Positions 8,777 through 17,023 of a stretch of DNA of 64,000 bases are shown here, piece by piece. This DNA is from Flemingiibacterium sp045634005. Its GTDB lineage: Bacteria; Bacillota; Clostridia; Oscillospirales; CAG-272. Numbering within the stretch: the first letter of the stretch is position 1; each line of letters starts with the position of its first letter. The notes under the pieces were generated by a model. That model was not told the DNA's origin, ran no database searches, and was given only the letters and a program-made list of their open reading frames with translations. The position numbers and the translations under genes were made by a program. The stretch covers positions 1-64,000 of the forward strand of contig JAZQZL010000003.1 of the NCBI GenBank assembly GCA_045634005.1, given 5' to 3'.

Positions 8777-9202
8777 ATGGACAAAAATGAAGTACTCCTT
8801 CAGGAAATCTATAAAAACACCACAATGGGCGGAGATTCGATAATCGATCTGATGGACAAAACCTCAAACTCCGAAATGCGTGCAGAAATGACGCGTGAGC
8901 TCGAACGCTACCGAGAATATTCAAGCCGAGCAGCAAATCTGCTTGCCGAGCGCGGACTCAAGCCGGAGGCGCCCGGTATTATGGCAAAGGCAGGCTCGAA
9001 GATGGGTATGGCATTCAACACTATGCTCGATACCACGACCTCGCACATCGCGGAAATGATGATAAACGGCGCAACTATGGGCATCATCAACATCGAAAAG
9101 CAACTTAATGCAAACGAGCCTACCGGCGAGGCACGAAAGCTTGCCGAGGAGATACTCGATTTCGAAAAAAGCACCGCTGACAATTTAGCAAGATTTTTGT
9201 AA
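8777..9202 (+). CDS. Predicted helical-bundle protein of unknown function
   Basis: A 141-residue, almost wholly alpha-helical, soluble protein. The pattern of acidic and basic helices (DKTSNSEMRAEMTRELERY, then a glycine/methionine-rich segment, then SHIAEMMINGATMGI) recalls ferritin-like or DUF2383/PA2169-type four-helix bundles, but I see no complete di-iron ExxH pair. The start is ATG 8777, chosen for the GGAG 6 nt upstream; ATG 8765 is a weaker alternative. It is monocistronic, preceded by a cluster of inverted repeats and followed by a strong terminator. Function is not assigned. Confidence 0.65.
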   Translation: MDKNEVLLQEIYKNTTMGGDSIIDLMDKTSNSEMRAEMTRELERYREYSSRAANLLAERGLKPEAPGIMAKAGSKMGMAFNTMLDTTTSHIAEMMINGATMGIINIEKQLNANEPTGEARKLAEEILDFEKSTADNLARFL

Positions 9203-9212
9203 GACAGAAGAC

Positions 9213-9250
9213 GGCGGCACCGCAGTACTGCGAGCGCCGCCTTTTCTTTA
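9213..9250 (+). terminator. Rho-independent terminator
   Basis: An outer GGCGGC/GCCGCC stem (9213-9218 with 9236-9241) and an inner CGCA/TGCG stem are followed by TTTTCTTTA. Confidence 0.75.
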
Positions 9251-9718
9251 TTTTTTTGCCGCAAGTCTTCGTCTTGCAAGCGCTGTAGGACTGTTCTTGC
9301 CCTCGCCGATACGCACACGCCTACCCTTGCCTATCACGCCCCCAAGCACACACACACCGACAAAAGCCGCCCACACGCCAAGCTTTAAGAGCATCGCAGC
9401 AGCTCCGCCGTCCGTACTGATAAACAGTGATACCGCCAGCATAAGAAGCGCGTACATACAGCCGCCGACAAGCGCCGACGTCAGCCGATGCCCTCCGTCA
9501 AATCTGACCGCTGATATACCAACTCCAAGCGCCGCCAATAAAAGTGCAACGTACGAAAGCATATCGGCAATCTTCCTAGGCTCACCAAACACCAGTGAAA
9601 CGCCTGTAAATACAGCCACGAGCACAAGCGTTGATATGATCCCTACAACCATACCCTTAACCCCGGCCATAAGCACAAGCCCCACACCGAACTCTCCTGC
9701 AGTATCTTTTCTTTGCAA
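9248..9718 (-). CDS. TIGR04086-family integral membrane protein (YrzE-like)
   Basis: A 156-residue protein with four hydrophobic segments (about 17-44, 53-68, 81-98 and 104-128) and a basic C-terminus. Position directly after yajC and the four-helix pattern match the TIGR04086/YrzE family found in many spore-forming Bacillota next to yajC. Function is unknown; association with the Sec system is guilt by neighbourhood. The start is TTG 9718, preceded 6 nt upstream by GGGAGGG. That SD forms the 3' arm of a terminator-like hairpin, and the TT of the start codon belongs to its T-run, which suggests attenuated expression. ATG 9670 is an alternative start with a poorer SD. Confidence 0.75.
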   Translation of the reverse strand: MQRKDTAGEFGVGLVLMAGVKGMVVGIISTLVLVAVFTGVSLVFGEPRKIADMLSYVALLLAALGVGISAVRFDGGHRLTSALVGGCMYALLMLAVSLFISTDGGAAAMLLKLGVWAAFVGVCVLGGVIGKGRRVRIGEGKNSPTALARRRLAAKK

Positions 9719-9771
9719 AAAAATCCCTCCCGAAACATAGATCGTTTGCTAATCTATATGACGGGAGGGAT
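9716..9771 (-). terminator. Terminator or attenuator between yajC and the TIGR04086 gene, with embedded SD
   Basis: On the minus strand a 10-bp stem (9771-9762 with 9732-9723) with an extra inner stem is followed by seven T (9723-9717). The 3' arm contains GGGAGGG, the SD of the following TTG-initiated gene. Confidence 0.75.
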
Positions 9772-9780
9772 CTATTTATG

Positions 9781-10122
9781 TCAGCAATCCTCTGCCTTCA
9801 CGTCAACGCTCTTGATGGCGTTTCTGAGAATGCGGATCTTCGTACCGTCGCGACCGGTTTCGATCATAACGGTTTCTTCCTTGATGCTGATTACCTTGCC
9901 GATGATACCGCCGATAGTGGTGATCTCATCGCCAACCGCAAGAGAGTTTCGCATATCGTTCGTTGCCTTCTCCTGCTTCTTTTGGGGTCTGTACATAAAG
10001 AAGTAGAATACCGCAACCATAACGACGAGCATTATGATAGTGGTAACACCCTGACTGCCAAACATTCCTGCAGTGGTTTCGGTAGCTGCGCCGGCATCAG
10101 CCGTAAGAAATAAATTAAGCAT
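9781..10122 (-). CDS. yajC: Preprotein translocase subunit YajC
   Basis: A 113-residue single-span membrane protein accessory to SecDF/SecYEG. The transmembrane segment (GVTTIIMLVVMVAVFYFFMY) is followed by the diagnostic RPQKKQEKA and a C-terminal GDEITTIGGIIGKV segment. The start is ATG 10122, with GGAGG 6 nt upstream; an in-frame extension to 10155 would skip this SD and overlap the promoter. secD/secF are not adjacent. Confidence 0.95.
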   Translation of the reverse strand: MLNLFLTADAGAATETTAGMFGSQGVTTIIMLVVMVAVFYFFMYRPQKKQEKATNDMRNSLAVGDEITTIGGIIGKVISIKEETVMIETGRDGTKIRILRNAIKSVDVKAEDC

Positions 10123-10153
10123 AAAAACCTCCGAAATATTTATTATCCAAATC

Positions 10154-10182
10154 ATTATACCCTATTATCAAAGTAAATGCAA
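10154..10182 (-). promoter_or_regulatory. Sigma-A promoter of yajC
   Basis: On the minus strand, TTGCAT (10182-10177), 17 bp, TATAAT (10159-10154). Confidence 0.72.
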
Positions 10183-10215
10183 TAGGAAATTGTAAATTTA
10201 TGCACGTTTTTTTAA

Positions 10216-11097
10216 CTACTTGCTCTCGTAGCTGCGTTTTGAGGCGATATGTACCGCGACTATACCTAAAGCTGAAATTATAGTGCTGAGTATACACACC
10301 GCAGGCGGCACGTCGCCGAGCTCATCGCAAACGAGCGCGAAAGCGTTGAAGCCACAGTGAAGCAGCATGGATGCAAGAAGCGATCTATACTTTTCAAGCA
10401 CCCACGCAAGCAAAAATCCGAGCAGCGACGCATATATGAATGCAATTACCGTTCCGTGCACCGCGCCGAACACGGCAGCGGATATTATCATAGCTGCAAA
10501 AGGCGGTATCGCGCGCTTCAGACGCGTATAGAGAAGTCCGCGAAAAACGGTTTCCTCAAGTATCGGCGCAACGATCACCGTCATAAGAAACGTCAGCCAC
10601 GGTGCCACGTCAAAAATCAGCTCGGACTGCATCATCTGTGCGTTCCACCAGCTCTCCGGGAACGGTATAAGCGGTAGTATAAATGACACAGAAAGGTTAA
10701 GCGCAGCGCCGAGGAATATCATACCGAAGCACGGCAAAACAGGCATTTTGGCAAGACAAATTTCGCGAAATACGTTTTTCTTCCTAAGCAAAAATATAAG
10801 CACATAGGTAAGAAGCGTAAAGACACCTGCAACCACCGTCAGATGCACCGCGTGCTCAAGAAGCCACACAGCCGTACTCTCGGTAGCCTCAAGCGAAATC
10901 TCCAGCACCGTATCGAGCACAGCCTCAAACGAGTCTGCTCTAACCTCTGCAATCGCATTCGCAGCCCGCCCCCACATAAGCGCCGCCACTGCCAAAGACA
11001 CGCTCACCGTCGCGGTCATACTAACGGCAATCTGCCACCACATATAGATACCGAAATACATAAGGGCAGCGCCAATAGCCGCATCTGCTTTCTTCAT
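10216..11097 (-). CDS. CPBP-family intramembrane metalloprotease (Abi/CAAX-like)
   Basis: A 293-residue polytopic membrane protein with about eight hydrophobic segments. The three CPBP motifs are present: EETVFRG (EExxxR), FGAVHG (FxxxH) and HCGFNAF (HxxxN), all in the C-terminal half. Family members cleave prenylated or other membrane substrates or protect against bacteriocins; the substrate here is unknown. The start is ATG 11097, with GAGGAGG 8 nt upstream; the longer frame to 11121 lacks a separate SD. It is monocistronic. Confidence 0.88.
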   Translation of the reverse strand: MKKADAAIGAALMYFGIYMWWQIAVSMTATVSVSLAVAALMWGRAANAIAEVRADSFEAVLDTVLEISLEATESTAVWLLEHAVHLTVVAGVFTLLTYVLIFLLRKKNVFREICLAKMPVLPCFGMIFLGAALNLSVSFILPLIPFPESWWNAQMMQSELIFDVAPWLTFLMTVIVAPILEETVFRGLLYTRLKRAIPPFAAMIISAAVFGAVHGTVIAFIYASLLGFLLAWVLEKYRSLLASMLLHCGFNAFALVCDELGDVPPAVCILSTIISALGIVAVHIASKRSYESK

Positions 11098-11276
11098 CGC
11101 AATTTCCTCCTCGCCGGGCAAAATACTCTATTAAAGAATTATACATTACCCTACGAAAAAAATAAACCCTTGATTTGTAAATATTATGCTTTATGAAAAT
11201 TTACAATAAACGGATGTACTTTTTCCGCACTTTGTGATATACTTGTGCTATAAGAAAAACTGACGAGGTCACGACA

Positions 11277-12467
11277 ATGCCAAATGAAAAAATAACCGAG
11301 CTGTTTGAGGACGTATTAAAGCGCCGCACGCTCAAAAAGGCCGTGTTTTCAAAAGCCGAAAACAAAAGCACCCAAAAAGAGGTCGCCTCGCTGACCAAAA
11401 AGAGCGATGGTACCGTGTATATTATGGCCGAACGCTTCACAAAGGACAACAAGACCTTTCGCCGCAATCTTCCGCTTGACAGCGCGGAGCTTTGCCGTAT
11501 GGCGCTTGAGGACTATAAGCAGGTCAACGTGATAACCACCGCAGGTGAGGCTGAAATAAAGCGCTCGAAGTCAGGCACGGTGCACGTATCCGACAAGCGA
11601 ATGTCGGGTGCAGTAGCCGCAGAGGTAAATGCGGAAGGCAAAAAATACATCCTCGACACCGCGCGTGATATCGGCTTTCTGCGCGAGCTTGGCATATCCG
11701 ACGCAAACGGACGCATACACGATAAAAAGCAGGCAAAGTTCCGTCAGATCAACCGCTTTCTCGAAATCGTGCGCGACGTCGAGGATAAGCTCCCAACGGA
11801 CAAGCCTGCGGTCATATACGACCTTTGCTGCGGCAAGAGTTATCTCACCTTTGCGGTGTACTACTATTTTTCCGTGCTTAAGAAAAAGGATATCCGTATG
11901 TACGGAGTTGATCTGAAGGCGGACGTTATTGAGTACTGTAATACCGTTGCAAAAAGGCAGAATTTCGAGCATCTTAAATTCGTCAGCGGTAATATTAACG
12001 AGTACGTGCCACCCGAGCATCCCGATATGGTGATCTCCCTTCACGCCTGTGATATTGCGACTGATATCGTACTCGCGAACGCTATAAAATGGGGGGCGGG
12101 AATCATTCTTTCAACGCCCTGCTGTCACCACGAAATGTCAAAGCAGCTCTCCGAAAAGATCGCCTGTGCAACGCTCAAGAGCGAGCTTTCGTTTATACTC
12201 GATCACCCGATTTTAAAGCAAAAGCTTTGTGATGCCGCTACAGATGCGCTTCGTGTGAAGCGCCTTGAATCCGTCGGCTACAATACGACCACGCTCGAGC
12301 TTATAGATCCCGACGACACACCTAAAAATCTTATGATACGTGCGACAAAAAACAGTAAGATGAACGCCGAAAAATGTAAAGCAGCACTTGCCGACTACAA
12401 GCGCATTTGCGCTTCTCTTGGCGTGTCACCGTACCTTGATAAGCTGATATGTGAAAATGAAAAATAA
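11277..12467 (+). CDS. SAM-dependent methyltransferase (Methyltransf_32-like)
   Basis: A 396-residue class I methyltransferase. An N-terminal domain of about 165 residues precedes motif I (YDLCCGKSYLTF), an acidic-loop segment (YGVDLKADV), SLHACDIATD as motif IV, and STPCCHHE. The CCGKSYLTF and PCCHHE motifs recall PF13679 proteins, whose known eukaryotic members methylate tRNA or proteins; the substrate here is unknown. ACGAGG upstream acts as a weak SD. The YdcF-like gene overlaps its 3' end, so the two are probably cotranscribed. Confidence 0.8.
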   Translation: MPNEKITELFEDVLKRRTLKKAVFSKAENKSTQKEVASLTKKSDGTVYIMAERFTKDNKTFRRNLPLDSAELCRMALEDYKQVNVITTAGEAEIKRSKSGTVHVSDKRMSGAVAAEVNAEGKKYILDTARDIGFLRELGISDANGRIHDKKQAKFRQINRFLEIVRDVEDKLPTDKPAVIYDLCCGKSYLTFAVYYYFSVLKKKDIRMYGVDLKADVIEYCNTVAKRQNFEHLKFVSGNINEYVPPEHPDMVISLHACDIATDIVLANAIKWGAGIILSTPCCHHEMSKQLSEKIACATLKSELSFILDHPILKQKLCDAATDALRVKRLESVGYNTTTLELIDPDDTPKNLMIRATKNSKMNAEKCKAALADYKRICASLGVSPYLDKLICENEK

Positions 12468-13302
12468 GCCTTCTGTATTGGAAAAAATAACGCTTGTCGC
12501 GGCAGGGCTTGTAGCTTCCTACTATTTTGTGTACCTCGTGCTATGCTTTATCGGAGTAGAGGCGCTGAAAATGGCGCCTTACGCGCTTTTGGCGATAGCG
12601 TGCACAAGCCTGCCCATAGTCCTGTGCAAGCAGCTGAAGCGACTGCTCGGACGGCTTTTTAAACCGCTTCACGTAATATTCACCGCTCTTCTGTGTCTGT
12701 ACGCCGTAAGCGTTGTTGCCTTTTGGATATTTATAGGTGTAAATGCTCAAAAAACGCCTGAACACTACGTCGCGAAGTACTCGGCTGAATACGACACGGG
12801 CGCTGACACAGTCGTGCTTGTTTTCGGCGCTCACACAAAAGGTATGACGCCAAGCACAGCACTAAAGAACCGTCTTTATGCTGCCTACAAGCTTTTAATC
12901 GCCCTGCCTGATGCGGTATGCGTTGTGAGCGGAGCGAAGGGTGTTAATGAAACAGTCGCGGAATGTGAAGCTATGCGCGGATATCTTACGGACCTCGGCA
13001 TATCCGAGGAGCGAATTATAATGGAGAGCGAGGCGCGCTCCACAAGCGAAAACGTACGCTTCACCAAGACGCTTCTTCTGGAGCTTGGTATATCCGACAA
13101 GCGGATAATCGGCGTTTCAACCGCGTTCCATCTGCCACGCATCGAGATCTTATCGGAGCGCTACGGCTTGGCGATGGATACGTGCGGTGCACCTTCTCCG
13201 AGCGCACTGCATTACTATACCAGTATGATACGTGAATACCTGTCCTACATCAAGATGATGCTTTTTGATAAGGCTATATTTATTGATCTGATAGGCGGAT
13301 AA
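12457..13302 (+). CDS. YdcF/SanA/ElyC-family (DUF218) membrane protein
   Basis: A 281-residue protein with two or three N-terminal membrane spans (about 12-45 and 65-95) and a DUF218 domain (about 110-270). The domain begins with VVLVFGAHT and includes VVSGAKG, RIIMESEARSTSENV and VSTAFHLPR, the conserved nucleotide/SAM-like fold motifs of this family. Relatives influence envelope integrity and vancomycin sensitivity in enterobacteria, but the biochemical role is unclear. ATG 12457 or GTG 12451 overlaps the upstream methyltransferase; neither has a clear SD, so translational coupling is likely. Confidence 0.83.
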   Translation: MKNKPSVLEKITLVAAGLVASYYFVYLVLCFIGVEALKMAPYALLAIACTSLPIVLCKQLKRLLGRLFKPLHVIFTALLCLYAVSVVAFWIFIGVNAQKTPEHYVAKYSAEYDTGADTVVLVFGAHTKGMTPSTALKNRLYAAYKLLIALPDAVCVVSGAKGVNETVAECEAMRGYLTDLGISEERIIMESEARSTSENVRFTKTLLLELGISDKRIIGVSTAFHLPRIEILSERYGLAMDTCGAPSPSALHYYTSMIREYLSYIKMMLFDKAIFIDLIGG

Positions 13303-13306
13303 AAAA

Positions 13307-13340
13307 AGCCCTTTGACGTAACGTCAAAGGGCTCAATTTT
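13307..13340. terminator. Bidirectional rho-independent terminator
   Basis: A near-perfect 13-bp stem (13307-13319 with 13321-13333) is flanked by A7 on the left and T6 on the right. It serves the convergent YdcF-like and DUF5722-like genes. Confidence 0.85.
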
Positions 13341-15776
13341 TTATTGTCTGTACTGCGGCGGATATCTCGTTTGTGCCGACTGCATCTGCTGCGTACGCAT
13401 CATTTCCTGACGGTGGCGCATCGCCGCCTCACGGCGCTTCTTTCTGATGTATCTCGCTCGCAGATAAAGCGCACCGTACGCACCTACTGCAAGGATAACG
13501 AGTATCAAAAGCACCACGAATATCCAGCCTATGACGCCCATCGGACGTTTCACCTGAAGCGTTACGTACTCAAGTCTGATGCCGTACTCGCCAATCACGT
13601 TGTCGCTGTCCGCGTTGCTTACCCACAGCTTCATAAGATCAAGCTCTCCGTCGGTTTTTAACGAAAAATCCTTGATATCAAAGCTTATATCGTTCCAAAC
13701 GTTCGGCTTTACGGTAACAACGCTTTCATACACCGCGCCGACCTCGTCGCCATAGGCGTTATCCTGCAGACGGAGCATAAGATTCATCGTGCCGACGTCA
13801 GCGGGAGTAGCGACCATAACACGCAAGGTGATATAGTGCGCCTTCTTAAGCACGTCTTCAGCAAATACAGAGTTGCCTATTCCCGTATAACCGTTCGGTA
13901 TATCGGGAAGCTTCGCATAAAGCATCGTTTCCGAGGCATCTTCGAAGGAACGAAGCTCAACGTACTGCGCGCCGTCCGTGGGGTAGAAATCGCACAGTCG
14001 TCCATCGGTAAGGTCAAAAAGCACCTTTCCCTTGTATCCGCGCTTATAATCCTCTGGCGCTATGACATTTCCCTCAAACACCGTGCGTTCGTTAAACTGC
14101 TTATACTTAACGTTTTCCGGCATAAATATTCCAAACGCGCCCGAGCCTACGGTATTCTTTACAAACGCCGTTACAGCCTCGCTGTTTTGCGTATCTATAA
14201 GCGAAAATACGTTGTATATGGGCTTCTTGGCAAGAGGCTCGACCGTGGTGTCGGGAGCATTCGTCCAAAGCCCGTAATACTGAGTTTCTGCCGAATGGTC
14301 CACGTGACGGTGGTAAATAAATGCGTCAATGTCCTCGTTCTGCTCTACAGAGTAATATGCAAGTGCATACGCCGCCGCCTGAAGCGTCATAGATTCATCG
14401 CTCGACGGATCGCCTGACAGACCGAACTCGCCGATTATTATGCTTCTTATCGCAGAATCGTAAAGAAGCGGCTCCTCGGACATGTAACGCGTAAGTGTAC
14501 CAAGATTTTTCATCGTTATAAACGGCGTTTCAAAGTCGTTGGTTGCATATTCATCATTCCAGAAATCGGTAAGACCGGGAGATGACGGATGCGGATTTAT
14601 AGAAAGGCCCCACGGTATATCACCCGAGCTTTTGATAACCGCGGCAAAGCTGTCGAGAAAATCCTTTGCGGGATAATCCTGAAGTGAATTTGCATTGGCA
14701 GACATATCACTTGCCGCAGCGGTAAAATTATTGCCAAGCGAAATATATACGCGCCCGTTTGCGTAGTGCGACGTCATCGCGGTGTAAGCCACGCGAAACG
14801 CCGTACAGTACGAATAGATATAGTTAGTGAGCGACGCGTTGCCGGCGTTGTTCCACACGCGGTTCGAGTTCACCTCAAAGCCCATTATAAACGCGGGCAC
14901 AAAGCCGTATGCGCGGTCCTCACGGGTATATCTCGACGCGAGATAATCCATAACCGCCTGGAAGGACTTCATTGCTGTTTCGTTCCCCGTATTAAGCGCG
15001 TAAAGCGTTGCTTCGGGAGAGATTCCCTCGCAGTAAAGGCTCGCAATATTCGGGTGTGCGTTTTCAGCCTTTGCGGTAAGTATGATATTAAAATATACGT
15101 TTATGCCTGCATCGGTGTAAGTTTTTACCTTGTGGTCGAGCAGCGCTATCTTCGCTCTGTCAATATAATAAGTCTGACCGTTATAAACAAACGACTGCGC
15201 AGCATCAGAGCCTTCACCATGTAGATACTCGTTGATCGCTACGTTTACAACCGTATGCGAAACTCCAAGCTGCTGTGCATCGGTAAACGTCTGTATCTGA
15301 AGTCCCTTTTTGCTCGGGCGTTCGGGATACGCCTCGGTGTTACTTGCGAGCGCAGAAATATTTTCAACGTATTTTGCCTTCGTGATTATGTTGTACGTTC
15401 CGTCGTCAGCCTTTTCCGCAACAACAAACTTCGAATACAGTCTTGTCGTATTGCCGTTATAGAAGGGGAGCTTTACAGTCGTTTTTTCTGCAAGCTTAAA
15501 CTCCTTGACGGGCTCCATCGAATTTATCGCAGAGGTCGACTCGTACGGTAAAAGCTCAAAGATATACAACGTAGCAGGCTTGTTCGCCTTAACGTATTCT
15601 TTGCTCACCGATATTTCTATCGCTACCTCACTTTTACTCTTGGTAAGCTCAACCGAGGTAATCTCTCCGGCGTCCTGCGTACCGGCGCTCACTACGCCTG
15701 TAAGAAGTACAAGTGAGAGCATCGCCGCAGCTATGACAAATGCCGCCTTAAGATGATTTTTTACGTTATATTTCAT
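13341..15776 (-). CDS. Secreted, C-terminally membrane-anchored DUF5722-like protein
   Basis: An 811-residue protein: signal peptide (about 8-32), a beta domain (about 40-140), a central alpha/beta region (about 150-530), a second beta domain (about 570-740) and a C-terminal membrane helix with a basic, glutamine-rich cytoplasmic tail. The central region has a TIM-barrel feel (FNIILTAK, FIMGFEVNSNRVW, VYISLGNNF, PWGLSINPHP, IIIGEFGLSG); the VNSNRVW and IGEFGLS segments sit where clan-A glycosidases carry acid/base and nucleophile Glu. I believe it is DUF5722; glycosidase activity is inference. The start ATG 15776 has GGAGGG 6 nt upstream. It is a paralogue of the 1050-residue protein at 4274-7426. 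Confidence 0.7.
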   Translation of the reverse strand: MKYNVKNHLKAAFVIAAAMLSLVLLTGVVSAGTQDAGEITSVELTKSKSEVAIEISVSKEYVKANKPATLYIFELLPYESTSAINSMEPVKEFKLAEKTTVKLPFYNGNTTRLYSKFVVAEKADDGTYNIITKAKYVENISALASNTEAYPERPSKKGLQIQTFTDAQQLGVSHTVVNVAINEYLHGEGSDAAQSFVYNGQTYYIDRAKIALLDHKVKTYTDAGINVYFNIILTAKAENAHPNIASLYCEGISPEATLYALNTGNETAMKSFQAVMDYLASRYTREDRAYGFVPAFIMGFEVNSNRVWNNAGNASLTNYIYSYCTAFRVAYTAMTSHYANGRVYISLGNNFTAAASDMSANANSLQDYPAKDFLDSFAAVIKSSGDIPWGLSINPHPSSPGLTDFWNDEYATNDFETPFITMKNLGTLTRYMSEEPLLYDSAIRSIIIGEFGLSGDPSSDESMTLQAAAYALAYYSVEQNEDIDAFIYHRHVDHSAETQYYGLWTNAPDTTVEPLAKKPIYNVFSLIDTQNSEAVTAFVKNTVGSGAFGIFMPENVKYKQFNERTVFEGNVIAPEDYKRGYKGKVLFDLTDGRLCDFYPTDGAQYVELRSFEDASETMLYAKLPDIPNGYTGIGNSVFAEDVLKKAHYITLRVMVATPADVGTMNLMLRLQDNAYGDEVGAVYESVVTVKPNVWNDISFDIKDFSLKTDGELDLMKLWVSNADSDNVIGEYGIRLEYVTLQVKRPMGVIGWIFVVLLILVILAVGAYGALYLRARYIRKKRREAAMRHRQEMMRTQQMQSAQTRYPPQYRQ

Positions 15777-15823
15777 ACACTGCCCTCCAAGTCGTATCAA
15801 AGCCGACTGTTATACTTTAATAT

Positions 15824-15852
15824 ATTGTAACACAATCCGACAAAAAAAGCAA
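15824..15852 (-). promoter_or_regulatory. Sigma-A promoter of the DUF5722-like gene
   Basis: On the minus strand, TTGCTT (15852-15847), 17 bp, TACAAT (15829-15824). Confidence 0.65.
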
Positions 15853-15898
15853 CGGATAATTTGTTAATAGAATGATTTTACAGCATAATATATCCGCT

Positions 15899-15927
15899 CA
15901 AAACAAAAAGGCTGCCCTTCGGCAGCC
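15899..15927 (-). terminator. Rho-independent terminator of rplS
   Basis: On the minus strand a GGCTGCC/GGCAGCC stem with a 4-nt loop (15927-15910) is followed by TTTTTGTTTT. Confidence 0.88.
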
Positions 15928-15952
15928 AATTTTGCTTCTTTGCTTTGAGAGA

Positions 15953-16294
15953 TTAGAGCTGTTCCTTAACCTTGGAGCTCTTGCCCACACGGTCACGGAG
16001 ATAGTAAAGCTTCGCACGGCGAACCTTACCGCGTCTGATGATCTCAACCTTTTCAACGTTGGGAGAATGTACCGGGAAGGTCTTCTCAACGCCGCAGCCG
16101 TAAGAAACACGTCTTACAGTGAAGGTCTCGGAGATACCGCCGCCATTCTTAGCGATGATGGTACCCTCGAACATCTGAATTCTCTCTCTGTTGCCCTCTT
16201 TGATCTTGTTGTGGATCTTAACGGTGTCACCAACGTTAAGTACAGGGGCATTTTCCTTGAGCTGCTCACTAGTTAAAGCCTTAATAAAATCCAT
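15953..16294 (-). CDS. rplS: 50S ribosomal protein L19
   Basis: A 113-residue ribosomal protein at the 30S-50S interface. Landmarks are GDTVKIHNKIKEGNRERIQMFEG, FTVRRVSYGCGVEKTFP and the basic C-terminal GKVRRAKLYYLRDR. The start is ATG 16294, with AAGGAGG 8 nt upstream; the longer frame to 16348 lies in the leader. It has its own promoter, leader and terminator, not the rpsP-rimM-trmD-rplS arrangement seen in many bacteria. Confidence 0.98.
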   Translation of the reverse strand: MDFIKALTSEQLKENAPVLNVGDTVKIHNKIKEGNRERIQMFEGTIIAKNGGGISETFTVRRVSYGCGVEKTFPVHSPNVEKVEIIRRGKVRRAKLYYLRDRVGKSSKVKEQL

Positions 16295-16394
16295 TTTGGC
16301 TTCCTCCTTAAAAAATTTAAGTGTTTGAGGCGTGTTCGTGCGGAGCATTGTCGCAGAGGACCACCCTCGCCAAGCGTCCTTTTGGACACACAGC
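16295..16394 (-). promoter_or_regulatory. rplS 5' leader, candidate L19 autoregulatory RNA
   Basis: The roughly 100-nt untranslated leader between the promoter and rplS contains GC-rich foldable segments, including GTCC-AAAA-GGAC and a GAGGGTGGTCCTC stretch. Many Bacillota have an L19 leader motif at this place, but I could not verify the consensus. The 321 bases from 16295 to 16615 hold this leader, the rplS promoter, the divergent promoter at 16522-16550, and otherwise only AT-rich sequence. Confidence 0.4.
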
Positions 16395-16400
16395 TCTTAT

Positions 16401-16429
16401 ATTATATCACAACAAAAGACGAATTGCAA
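16401..16429 (-). promoter_or_regulatory. Sigma-A promoter of rplS
   Basis: On the minus strand, TTGCAA (16429-16424), 17 bp, TATAAT (16406-16401), with a TGA extension. Confidence 0.78.
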
Positions 16430-16521
16430 GTGTTTTTTAAAATTTTTACGGGTAATTTTGCCGATATTTCAGATGTAAACCGCCTTTTTTCCCGTCACTG
16501 TGAAAAAATTTCGCACTTTGC

Positions 16522-16550
16522 TTTACTTTTTGAGCATATTATGATAGAAT
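16522..16550 (+). promoter_or_regulatory. Sigma-A promoter of the pseudouridine synthase-tex operon
   Basis: TTTACT (16522-16527), 17 bp, TAGAAT (16545-16550), with a TGA extension; divergent from the rplS promoter. Confidence 0.6.
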
Positions 16551-16615
16551 ATACTTAATATGGTCAATACTACCTATGTAATCATTGACACTATCACTAT
16601 GGAGGTAAGCGAAGC

Positions 16616-17023
16616 ATGCCAAATATTCCGTCACGCGAGCGTTTCCGCGAAGCACAAAAGCAGCCGACAAATCAGGCGCAGCATCAAACGACGCAAACGC
16701 GTCCCAATCAGGCTCGCCCTCAAGCGGCGGCACAGCAGCGTGTGCAGGTGCAACAGATGCGCTACGGACAAAATCCGCAAATACGCACTCTTACACCGCC
16801 GCCATCGGCAGAACGGCTTCGCCCGATAAAACCGTCGCAAAACGGCACAAAAAAAGCATCACCGCAAAAAAAGCATAGCTCCTCGGCGCGGCACTCGAAA
16901 TCCCGCCGTCAGCGCGAGCGTACGACGCTCGGCGATTTCCTGCTTTCGTTCTTCGTGGCGCTTTTCGTATTCGGTGTTGCGGCAATATTTGTGTGCAACG
17001 CGCTTATATCGCTGTTTACGTAA
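16616..17023 (+). CDS. Small tail-anchored membrane protein with a basic Gln/Pro-rich domain
   Basis: 135 residues of unknown function. Residues 1-105 are low complexity, rich in Gln, Arg, Pro and Ser and strongly basic, so probably disordered and cytoplasmic. One hydrophobic segment (about 107-132) ends the protein. The same layout (disordered basic Gln/Pro tail, then a membrane helix) is seen at the N-terminus of the VanY-like protein at 37980-39482. GGAGG precedes the ATG. The stop overlaps the next start (TAATG), coupling it to the pseudouridine synthase. Confidence 0.7.
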   Translation: MPNIPSRERFREAQKQPTNQAQHQTTQTRPNQARPQAAAQQRVQVQQMRYGQNPQIRTLTPPPSAERLRPIKPSQNGTKKASPQKKHSSSARHSKSRRQRERTTLGDFLLSFFVALFVFGVAAIFVCNALISLFT

